This document shows positions 25,401 through 32,187 of a stretch of 52,461 bases of DNA, one piece after another; position 1 is the first letter of the stretch, and each line of letters starts with the position of its first letter. The notes under the pieces are model-generated. The model was given only the letters and a program-made list of their open reading frames with translations, ran no database searches and was not told the origin of the DNA. The DNA comes from Planctomycetota bacterium (lineage in GTDB: Bacteria; Planctomycetota; PLA2): the NCBI GenBank assembly GCA_021776785.1, contig JAJFFF010000006.1, forward strand, positions 1-52,461, in the 5' to 3' direction. The position numbers and the translations under genes were made by a program.

Positions 25401-26214
25401 CCGGTACCAAGTCCTCGATGGGTTGCGGGGGCTGCCACATCTGACCGGCGAGCACCTGCTTTAAGTCGCCGCAAAACGGAGGTTGACCCGCGATGATGTG
25501 AAACGCAAGGCAGCCGAGTGAGTAAAGATCGGACGCGGGACACCAATCTTGTGTGCGCAGCAGCACTTCGGGCGGGAGATAGGCGGGCGTCCCGACCACT
25601 TCCATTTTGTGCGTCAGCCGCTGCGATACGTCTTCGGCGAGCGCGAGCCCGAAATCGAACAGTTTGACTTGCCCATCGTTGTCGATGAACACGTTGCCGG
25701 GCTTGACGTCGCGATGGAGAACTCCGAGTTCGTGGATCGCGCCGAGCGCGTCGGCGCACGCGTCCAAGACGAAGGCGGCTTTGCGAAACGGGAGGCGGTG
25801 GCTGGGATGGTCCTTGAGCGTATCGATCAGGCTCCGGCCGCGGACGTACTCCAGGGCGACGTACGGACGGCCGCTCGCCGGATCCACGCCGTGGTCCAAC
25901 ACGCGCACGATATTGGGGTGGTCGAGCCCCTCGATGACGCGACCCTCGCGCTCCAAGCGCCGGGCGAGCGCCGAGTTTGCGGGGGCGGCCGCCAGCACCT
26001 TGAGCGCCACGAGGTCGCCGCTTGGCCCCTCGGCGAGCAAGACCTCGCCCATGCCGCCTTCGCCAAGAAAACCGCGTGGCTGGTAGGGGCCGATCGGCGC
26101 ATAAACCCGCGCCACCGTCGCGTCGCCGTCTCCGGCGCGGTGCTCGACGGTTCCAGACGCATCCTGTCTATCGTCGTTGTTTCCCAAGCTGGGTTTCCTT
26201 AGCGCCATGGACAC
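22411..26214 (-). CDS. Membrane Ser/Thr kinase with two kinase domains and an FGE-like domain
   Basis: The product is 1267 residues (GTG 26214; ATG 26208 is equally possible). Kinase 1, ~48-305: GEGGMGEV 51-58, Lys72, HRDVKPGN 167-174, DFG 187-189. Kinase 2, ~342-610: GRGGMGVV 349-356, Lys371, HRDLKPQN 462-469, DFG 482-484, GTLRYMAPE 507-515. Both catalytic sets look complete. One transmembrane helix follows (~633-653), then a long Glu/Arg-rich coiled coil and a helical section. The C-terminal FGE/SUMF1-type domain, ~1040-1255 (REVTNAEYEAFV, WRLPTVEEWQVAAG, DAGGNVSEWV), lacks the catalytic cysteines near its end and probably binds ligand outside the cell. It is the first gene of the kinase-caspase-NHL operon (ATGA overlap 22411-22414). 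Confidence 0.9.
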   Translation of the reverse strand: MSMALRKPSLGNNDDRQDASGTVEHRAGDGDATVARVYAPIGPYQPRGFLGEGGMGEVLLAEGPSGDLVALKVLAAAPANSALARRLEREGRVIEGLDHPNIVRVLDHGVDPASGRPYVALEYVRGRSLIDTLKDHPSHRLPFRKAAFVLDACADALGAIHELGVLHRDVKPGNVFIDNDGQVKLFDFGLALAEDVSQRLTHKMEVVGTPAYLPPEVLLRTQDWCPASDLYSLGCLAFHIIAGQPPFCGDLKQVLAGQMWQPPQPIEDLVPDIPPALASLISDLLEKDPDMRPTVERTRQVLSLFAPQDGPCFWPDPEEVPADAPAVEMANVPAPGTMFGRYRLVEELGRGGMGVVYRAEDTHLKRTVALKLILGGEFASPEANRRFLREAESVAALDHPNIVRVFDVGEHQDIPFLSMELVEGKPLSEMYRDNDIGPAALLRTFLKICDGVQHAHFRGVIHRDLKPQNVLVDANREPRILDFGLAKRVSAEGLPDHSLTGDGSVLGTLRYMAPEQMKGENDKIDVRSDVYGLGGILYELVTRGRAPYEGVLAQVAYDLLRADPPPPSARNKGVPWELDAICLKAIEKKQDHRYQSALTLQSDVRRYLEGVPILARQGSLLYRLRKGVRRHKVAVMIAVLLLAATVGTFLTIHFAERRQRVEIARLLKEARAAPLAERPQLFSEILGVDPDNKFAALERDVAERELAFQRAAQEKLRLEKERGKRELAEEELRTEKAQAGLREVEARDAARQEAEEQERARTVARAQKALDRAKNATQATEEISALRSGLLLLPPGRSALRDTLETRMVKTASRLTKTALERGEPGLARFWLREAGQVDAAKAQSQSLAALTRRVELLESGQGSRSEALELMRSGEWLAARDKLLLARRRGVPNEVIEEDLGVVRSRCREIAEALLGESRRLLGEKKAALALQKSKEVLSKWADSEEERQVAQSLVETAAARIAASAQMAALRHFNDPGGADRGMSTLATAARLLVGTPAGKRLTQELEHRGLHQRDNTLAGCVYVPTLANLRHAPFFIARREVTNAEYEAFVEAGGYADATLFDKEARSLRAEFLDGTPGDKRSPGPRVWQYGGYGDAANATRPVRGVTWYEARAYARWLSRKTGQHWRLPTVEEWQVAAGWDPEKERFRRYPFGDAFDNNKTPWAGVDTRAVGATAADRSPLGIFDAGGNVSEWVTTTDQTPRPALKGASFAVPAKVAQHQAQVRTTGHPTATPPASLTRRLGFRLVRAIKPASDKNPPEKANDK

Positions 26215-26490
26215 GCCGCAGGGTTGCCCAATTTTAAGGGTCCAGGGGACACGCGCGGACGGCGGGAGCCGGCCCCATTTCTTAGTTTTAGCTTAGCGTT
26301 TGGCGATCGTCGCGGCATGTGCGGGTGGGCCTCTGCGCCGCAGGATCTTCGCGCTCCGTTTGCAATATCTCCCGAATACGCGCGAGTACGCAGCGCGATG
26401 ACGCTTTTTTGCCCGCCGGAGTAACGGCCGAAAACGTGCACCCCCAGCGCTGAATCCAGCCCATACGAGCGTTCGGTACAGAATCGGGAG
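26215..26490. other. Divergent intergenic region
   Basis: With the promoter that follows it, this ~340-base gap separates the kinase operon (leftward) from the lipoprotein gene at 26558 (rightward). It probably holds the kinase operon promoter, but I cannot point to a convincing -35/-10 pair on the minus strand. A 35-codon frame at 26317-26424 (MCGWASAPQDL...) lacks a ribosome site and is probably not a gene. Confidence 0.4.
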
Positions 26491-26519
26491 TTGACAGCTT
26501 CCTACCGAATCATCACAAT
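26491..26519 (+). promoter_or_regulatory. Sigma-70-like promoter of the gene at 26558
   Basis: A perfect -35 TTGACA (26491-26496), a 17-base spacer and a -10 CACAAT (26514-26519, 4 of 6 matches) are present. Transcription would start about 30 bases before the ATG, leaving a short leader with the AGGGGG ribosome site at 26547-26552. Confidence 0.55.
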
Positions 26520-26557
26520 TTTGGCAACAGTTGGGACGCTGTCGATAGGGGGTTGTG

Positions 26558-28594
26558 ATGTTGCGGATTGCTTTGGTCTTGTGGACCAGCCTGATCGCGT
26601 CGTGCGTGGCGCGTCGTGCGATCGTCACCGTTGACGATCTGATGTTGCCGCCTGAGTATCCACGTCTGCACGTGATCGGCAACAACCCGGTCGTCACGTT
26701 CGACAAGACGGTCCCGACCGACGTGGTGATTCCCATTCGAGGGTTCGCGTTGCAGTCGGCTGAATGGACCGCGCATATCGTCGGCACGGTACCGATTCGG
26801 CGCGACCACAATTGCGTATCCAATGACGACCCGCTCGCGGCGCGACGGTTTGCGGTCTATAGCATCTCCGATCACAGCGCGGAGCTGCGCATCAGCCACG
26901 AGTACTTCAAGAAGACAAGCGACCTGGATCGTCTCGCCGTCACGTTGTCCGTGGCAGACCTGACAACCAACGAAGAGCTGAGGGTTGCTCTGATGGATCT
27001 AAAAGTTGCGGAGAAAAAGCAACAAGACGCCATCGACGACGTGGGCTCCGCCCACGCGCAGCTGACCGCGGCCAAAAACAGCAAGACGGACAAGACGGAC
27101 GAGCTTCAAAAAAAGTGCGAGATTTGCGAGCGGCGCGTCGAGGCCGCGAGCCGGTCGGTCGAAGCGCGTCGCAAAAAAGCCGAGACCCTTTCTCGCAAAT
27201 TGCCGCGCCACCAGCCTCAGCTCGAGCGCCACTTTGTGTTGCGAGCGACCACCGAGTTTCGCTCGGTCTTGCGTGAATCGGTTTCGTACGACGACATTCG
27301 GGCGTTTCCGATGTCGGAAGTCGTCGCACGCGATGTGTTCGGCGCCGTCGTCGCTAAGAACTATCTCGTCGTGGCCGTGCGACTCTACAACCGTTCCGAC
27401 ATGGACCGCGTGGTCACGGTGGGCATGATCACTGCGCGCGGGCAAGCGCTTGTCGTGCCTCCGGTTCCCAGCAACAGCGAAAGCCCGCCCGCGTTCAACG
27501 TGCCGGTGGCGGTCAGCCCAGCGCGCAGCAGCCTTGTGTACTCCCACGTGGCCGACGAGCAGACCAACGAGCCGCGCAACGTTGTCTTTCGCACGATGAA
27601 GTTCGTCGGCGCGGTGGCGACGGCTCTGGTCTCGCCGTTTGATTTGACCGACGACTTTTTGAAGGGCGTCAGCATCTTTACGGGCATTCTGATTCCCGAG
27701 GGGGAAAAGCTCTGGCCGGAGCGGGTGGGTGGCAATCTGCGCAACCTCGTGACGTTTGGTTTCCCCGATGTGATCAAGGTGCCGAAGGGCGCGAGCGCGG
27801 GCGGCGTGCTGTTTTTTCCAAAGAACGAACTACATTCGCTCGTCACCGCCGCCGAGTACTTCGAGCTCTATAAGAGCCGGTTCGGGCGCTTCGAGCTCGA
27901 ACACCCGGCGCAGTTCGTGGCGGGGCTTGAAGTGAACTCGATGGACATCTTGTTTGAGAACACGGTGAACCCAAACGAGATCGACGCGCTGAAGGAACGG
28001 CTGTCGCGGGCCGCGGGCGCCGCGGACAACACAGCGATCACAGACGTGGCGCAGAGGTTTAACGATCTAAAGCCCGAGCTTGTTGTGGAAGCCGCCGCCG
28101 CGGCCAAGGAGTTCGCAGAGAAATTCTTGATCGCCGCCGAGCCCGCGAGCAAGTTGAGGACTAGCGCGGAGACCGATGACGGAACGCTCGCCGACAACGT
28201 CGACGCAGCGAGAGTTGCGTTCTTAAGCGAGCTAGCGGCGCTGGAAACGGCGCTCGGCGCGGAAACGCTAACGAAAGCAAAGGCCGCCGTGGATGAGGCG
28301 CAGCGGCAAGCATCCGACGCCATCGGCGCCTACGAAGTGGCGACCGGGGCCGGGCGGGATCAAGCCGAGAGGCGCCGCGCGAGCGCACGCTTGGCGTTGG
28401 AAGCAGCCGTCGCAAAGTACCGCGAGGAGCTACACCGCAAAGACGGTGAAACATCGGTGATGGATCGAGTCGCCGCGGTCGAAGAAGCAAAAGCCAAACT
28501 ACTAACGCTGGGACGTGCGGCATGGCAAAGGCTCGAGAAGCTAGGCGTAACGCCGGAAGCGTTGGAGCAGGCGTACGGCACGTACGCGCGGTAG
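26558..28594 (+). CDS. Lipoprotein with coiled coils, unknown function
   Basis: The product is 678 residues. ATG 26558 has AGGGGG five bases upstream; GTG 26555 just before it is less likely. A lipoprotein signal (LRIALVLWTSLIASC) is followed by a beta-rich region to ~135 and a charged coiled coil ~140-215 (VALMDLKVAEKKQQDAIDDV). A beta domain at ~225-340 and a long alpha-helical Ala/Glu-rich C terminus (~480-678) complete it. One stretch (VRLYNRSDMDRVVTVGMI) looks like an Ig-type fold. It is likely a large periplasmic structural or sensor protein. The family is not recognised. Divergence from the kinase operon could mean shared control. Confidence 0.65.
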   Translation: MLRIALVLWTSLIASCVARRAIVTVDDLMLPPEYPRLHVIGNNPVVTFDKTVPTDVVIPIRGFALQSAEWTAHIVGTVPIRRDHNCVSNDDPLAARRFAVYSISDHSAELRISHEYFKKTSDLDRLAVTLSVADLTTNEELRVALMDLKVAEKKQQDAIDDVGSAHAQLTAAKNSKTDKTDELQKKCEICERRVEAASRSVEARRKKAETLSRKLPRHQPQLERHFVLRATTEFRSVLRESVSYDDIRAFPMSEVVARDVFGAVVAKNYLVVAVRLYNRSDMDRVVTVGMITARGQALVVPPVPSNSESPPAFNVPVAVSPARSSLVYSHVADEQTNEPRNVVFRTMKFVGAVATALVSPFDLTDDFLKGVSIFTGILIPEGEKLWPERVGGNLRNLVTFGFPDVIKVPKGASAGGVLFFPKNELHSLVTAAEYFELYKSRFGRFELEHPAQFVAGLEVNSMDILFENTVNPNEIDALKERLSRAAGAADNTAITDVAQRFNDLKPELVVEAAAAAKEFAEKFLIAAEPASKLRTSAETDDGTLADNVDAARVAFLSELAALETALGAETLTKAKAAVDEAQRQASDAIGAYEVATGAGRDQAERRRASARLALEAAVAKYREELHRKDGETSVMDRVAAVEEAKAKLLTLGRAAWQRLEKLGVTPEALEQAYGTYAR

Positions 28595-28618
28595 GGGTAG
28601 GAGTTCGACGTCTCTTCG

Positions 28619-29050
28619 TCAACCCCGCAGGCGCTGCATGAACCACCAGTGGTGGCCCTCGGGGTCGACGGCTTCGTAGATGCGGTCGGCCCAGTAGTCC
28701 GCGCCGTGGTCTTGCGTCATGGGCTCCGTGGCGATGATGGCTCCCGCCGCCCGTGCGTTTTCGCAGTGCGCGTCGGCGTCATCGACGAACAGTGCGATCG
28801 CGTGAGTGTTGGCGCCACCGAGTGTGGCCGGTGACTGGCACCACTCCCGGCCTTGCCGTCCCGCCGTTCCGATCATGATGAGCGCGTCGCCGTAGATCAG
28901 TTGCGAGTGCGCGACGCCGCCGTCCGCATCATCGACGACGACTCTCGTCTCAAACCCAAAAGCGCGAACGATCCACTCGATGGCAGCACGAGGATCCGTG
29001 TAGAACACAGCCACGGAAAGGCGCGGCCAACCCTCAGGCGTAGATTTCAT
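28619..29050 (-). CDS. VOC family protein (PhnB/bleomycin-resistance-like)
   Basis: The product is 143 residues from ATG 29050, chosen over the longer reading because WPRLSVAVFYTDPRAAIEW is the usual N terminus of this subgroup. The motifs IVRAFGFETRVVVDD, ALFVDDADAHCENARAAGA and YEAVDPEGHHWWFMQ are typical of the PhnB-like branch. In that branch the HHWWF end sits in the second half-motif and the metal ligands are often lost. It is a cytoplasmic single-domain protein with unknown substrate, convergent with the lipoprotein gene that ends at 28594. Confidence 0.85.
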   Translation of the reverse strand: MKSTPEGWPRLSVAVFYTDPRAAIEWIVRAFGFETRVVVDDADGGVAHSQLIYGDALIMIGTAGRQGREWCQSPATLGGANTHAIALFVDDADAHCENARAAGAIIATEPMTQDHGADYWADRIYEAVDPEGHHWWFMQRLRG

Positions 29051-29200
29051 GTCCCCATTGTCGTAGGGAGACCGACCTGATCGAGGCCGCAATCCGTGCG
29101 AAACACCTCACTTACGGCGTTACGGAAACCTAACGCGCGCCTTACCGCAAAGTAACCGCGTCGCGTTGTCGGTCGGCGGCCACGCGACGTACTCGGCTGT

Positions 29201-30634
29201 ATGAAACAAACCATGCTTTTCTTTCTTCTCCTCGCCACGTCCTTTGGATGTTCGAGCGATGGGAACGCAAACCCAGACATCGTGGAGTTCCTGGCCGAGC
29301 TCCTCGCCATCGACGACGACGTCGTCGCGCAATTTGACGTCCAACGAGACGCCGTCGCCGCCGGCACCGAGCGCAACATCAACTGGGATGGCGCCGCGGT
29401 GACGGTGCTGACTCTCGGCGCGACCGCTGATTTTCCCTCCACGTTGTTTCGCGACGGGGCGGGCAACCGGCAGATCATGGTGGGCGGTGCGACCGGCGAA
29501 GCCAGCGCCGTCAGCGAGGATTCTTTCGCAACACTGCCCGACGGCTCGCCGAATCCGAGCGCGGGCGGTGGGTTTGGGCCCCTCACGGGCACCGTGAACT
29601 TCGCCGTCTTGGGTAAGGACAACGTGACGGTGAGCTTCACGACGATTGACACCGCTGAAGCGGGGCTCGTCAATGGTTTTGGCGTGATCTTCAGCGACGT
29701 CGAAGCCGCCGGTAAAAGCGGCCTGCGCTTTTATGACAGGGAAGGACGTCTACTGCGCGATGTGCGCGCCGTCCCGGGTGCAAGCGGCGCGCACCAGTTC
29801 GTCGGCGCGGTGTTTCAGAACGCTGTCGTCGCAACCGTACGCATCGACATGGGGGACAACCGCAACTTCGGCACCGGTGTCGAGAACCCGGCCGGCGGTG
29901 GCGACGATTTCGTTGTCGTGGACGACTTTCGATTCTTTCTCGCGCAGGATGCCGTCGCGCCGACGGCGTTCGTTGCTCCCATCGCGTCCCTTGCCGACGA
30001 TGTGTTCGTTCGGTTTGACCGACGCCGCCTGCCGCTTGCCCAGGGCCGTGAGCGCAACATCAACTGGGATGGCGGCGCCGTGACCGCGCTCACGCTCGGC
30101 GCGACGACCGACTTTCCGCCCGCGCTGTTCTTAAACGGCGCCGGCCTTCGCCAGATCAACATCGGCGATGCCGGACAGGGCGTGGTCGTCAGTGAGGACT
30201 CCTTCGCCACACTTCCGGATGCATCCGCGAACCCGAGTGCGGGCCAGGGCTTTGGCAACGTTTCTCCGACCGTGAACTTCTCGGTGATCGGTGGCAATCG
30301 CGTCACGGTCCGTTTTTTCCTCGCCGACCAGGTGACACCGGCGCTCGTGCACGGCTTCGGCGCGATCTTCACCGACGTCGAACTCGCGCAAAAGTCCGGA
30401 CTTCGTTTCTTCGACGCAAACGACAACCTCCTGCTCGACGTTCGTGCGGCTGCAGGCGCGAGCGGCGCCAGCCAGTTCGTGGGCGGCGTGTTGGGACAAG
30501 CGGTCGTAGCACGAGTCGAGATTGATTTCGGGGACAACGGCACGTTCGGAACGGCAACCGAGAACCCCGGAGCGGGCATCGATCAAGTCGTGGTCGACGA
30601 CTTCCGGTTCTTCCAGTCCGACATCGGACAGTAG
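29201..30634 (+). CDS. Lipoprotein made of two duplicated INWDG domains
   Basis: The product is 477 residues. A lipoprotein signal (MLFFLLLATSFGCSS) precedes two copies of a ~215-residue domain (residues ~43-250 and ~262-475). Each opens with ERNINWDG, continues with LTLGAT-DFP and SEDSFATLPD, and closes with VVDDFRFF. The two copies keep nearly the same words, so this is a clear internal duplication. I recall similar INWDG-type domains in exported proteins of soil and marine bacteria, with no function known to me. It is likely surface-exposed. A strong hairpin follows. Confidence 0.75.
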   Translation: MKQTMLFFLLLATSFGCSSDGNANPDIVEFLAELLAIDDDVVAQFDVQRDAVAAGTERNINWDGAAVTVLTLGATADFPSTLFRDGAGNRQIMVGGATGEASAVSEDSFATLPDGSPNPSAGGGFGPLTGTVNFAVLGKDNVTVSFTTIDTAEAGLVNGFGVIFSDVEAAGKSGLRFYDREGRLLRDVRAVPGASGAHQFVGAVFQNAVVATVRIDMGDNRNFGTGVENPAGGGDDFVVVDDFRFFLAQDAVAPTAFVAPIASLADDVFVRFDRRRLPLAQGRERNINWDGGAVTALTLGATTDFPPALFLNGAGLRQINIGDAGQGVVVSEDSFATLPDASANPSAGQGFGNVSPTVNFSVIGGNRVTVRFFLADQVTPALVHGFGAIFTDVELAQKSGLRFFDANDNLLLDVRAAAGASGASQFVGGVLGQAVVARVEIDFGDNGTFGTATENPGAGIDQVVVDDFRFFQSDIGQ

Positions 30635-30642
30635 ATGCAGCA

Positions 30643-30686
30643 AGGGCGTGGCGGGGGGGCGATTACTTTCCTCCGCCACGCGCCCT
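30643..30686. terminator. Strong hairpin between convergent genes
   Basis: AGGGCGTGGCGG (30643-30654) pairs with CCGCCACGCGCCCT (30673-30686): 12 base pairs with a two-base bulge and an 18-base loop. It lies between the INWDG lipoprotein and the flippase-like gene. No U-tract follows on either side, so it is terminator-like on stem strength alone. Confidence 0.6.
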
Positions 30687-30700
30687 CGCCGACGCTGCAC

Positions 30701-31762
30701 TCACGACGCCGAACGGCGTTCTTGTCGGGCGAACAAGAGCCCTCCGGGAAGTGAGAGAATCATAAACAGGGCGCGAAAGGTGAATGAGAGCGCGACCGCT
30801 GTGCTGGCGGGTACGCCGGCAGCCGGTAGGAAAAAAAAGAACGCGAGATCGCCAACGCCCCAACCGGCGGGCAGGCCGGGAAGGTTTCCTGCCATCTGCG
30901 CGACTGGGATGGCGACGAGGAGGGCGAACGGGCCGATCTCTGCGCCGAGCGCGCGTCCTGCGCAGGCAAAAAAGCTCAGGAAGAAAAGATGTACGGCGAG
31001 TCCGGCGGCGATGGATTGGGCGAGCACCGCGGGGCGACGCCCATACAGGACAAACGCGGTACCGAGTCTTTCGGCAACAGGCAGGCGCGACGCGAGCTGA
31101 CGTAGACGCAACGCTCGCCGTAAACGGGGCCACGAGATCAGCGTGAGGAACGCAACGCTGATCGAGAAGAAAACAATGGTCACGGTCCTCGCCAGCGCAA
31201 CGCGCGACCCGCTCGGCGCAAAGAGGACCCCGCCGAGAGCGGCGAGGCACAGGACGAACAGACCGATGCCGCGTTCCGCGAGCACGCTCACGACCGCTTG
31301 TGCTTTTTGATCCGGATGATGACGTGCGATGGCGGTCGCCTTAATGAAGTCGCCTCCAACTTGCCCCGCAGGGATCACCTGGCTAAAAAACAAGCCGATC
31401 CACCCGAGCCGAAAGATCTGACGCCACGGTGTTTGCAGGCCCGCGCCGTGGAGCATCACGCCCCAGCGCACTTGCATAAGCGCCGCGCTCATCAGAAGGC
31501 TCAGTGCCGCGAGTAGCGCCCAGCCGGGAGCGCGGGCGAGGTTGATAAACGCGCCGGCGAGGCCGCGACGCACCTGACGCGGCTCCTTGAACACGCGTCG
31601 TCCTTCGTGATGTTCTAGGACGACTTCCTGATCCGTCTGCGACGTCACGCGCCCGTAGTGAAGTCGATCTTCTGCATCCCGTACGCGGTCTTTCCAGCCG
31701 ACGAGCCACAGCACGACTCCGATCAACGCGAGACCCAAGACCCGCGCGCCGATGCGAGTCAC
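30701..31762 (-). CDS. Flippase-like membrane protein (LPG-synthase TM / UPF0104 family)
   Basis: The product is 353 residues from GTG 31762, which starts next to the first helix (ARVLGLALIGVVLWLVG); the open frame upstream is Arg-rich and not protein-like. After a ~60-residue polar loop come seven or eight further helices with the family pattern WIGLFFSQVIPAGQVGGDFIKA, ALVSV-type ERGIGLFVL, and AGNLPGLPAGWGVGDLAFFF. Members of this family (pfam03706-like) are thought to translocate or anchor lipids or glycolipids. The substrate is not predictable. The large loop after helix 1 is unusual for the family. Confidence 0.8.
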   Translation of the reverse strand: MTRIGARVLGLALIGVVLWLVGWKDRVRDAEDRLHYGRVTSQTDQEVVLEHHEGRRVFKEPRQVRRGLAGAFINLARAPGWALLAALSLLMSAALMQVRWGVMLHGAGLQTPWRQIFRLGWIGLFFSQVIPAGQVGGDFIKATAIARHHPDQKAQAVVSVLAERGIGLFVLCLAALGGVLFAPSGSRVALARTVTIVFFSISVAFLTLISWPRLRRALRLRQLASRLPVAERLGTAFVLYGRRPAVLAQSIAAGLAVHLFFLSFFACAGRALGAEIGPFALLVAIPVAQMAGNLPGLPAGWGVGDLAFFFFLPAAGVPASTAVALSFTFRALFMILSLPGGLLFARQERRSAS

Positions 31763-32187
31763 GCGGCGGCGCTCTCGGCAATCGATTCGGCCCTTCGCGC
31801 GGCAAATTTCATGGCGCCATGGTCGCGGAACACGCAAGGGAACGCCACGCGAATGGATCCGTGCCCGTGAAGGGTTTCGGCGCGGCCTGCGATCCACCCG
31901 CGCGTTGCGCCGCTGTCGTCACGGGTTGCCTGCAGTGACGAGGGATCTACACGACGGGAAACGATCTTCGACGTGTTGCGCGGCTAGGTCTTACGTCCGG
32001 CAACCGTCAAAGAAAGCATCCCACAGCGCAGCCGCCTCTTCGCGAACCAGGGTGGTTGTAGCTTCGATCCAATCCGCGACGGCGCCGCATGGCCCATCCG
32101 ACTCCGGCCGGGCCGTGCGAAGATTGGTACGATGAGCCTTGGGGAGCGGCGACCGCACAGGCGGACGCCAAAGACGCGGGGTCAGCG
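31763..32187. other. Intergenic region between divergent genes, with a possible small minus-strand frame
   Basis: The 425 bases hold no certain feature. A minus-strand frame 31991-32158 (GTG start, 55 codons) has a protein-like end (ADWIEATTTLVREEAAALWD ...) but no ribosome site. It may be a fragment or a chance frame. The Hsp70 reading frame is also open back to 32089, but that extension does not look like an Hsp70 N terminus. Confidence 0.3.

Noticed and set aside
32089..32187. 33-residue N-terminal extension of the Hsp70 protein
   Set aside because: Hsp70 proteins begin at the GIDLGTTNS strand; the extension is Asp/Ala-rich without a ribosome site.
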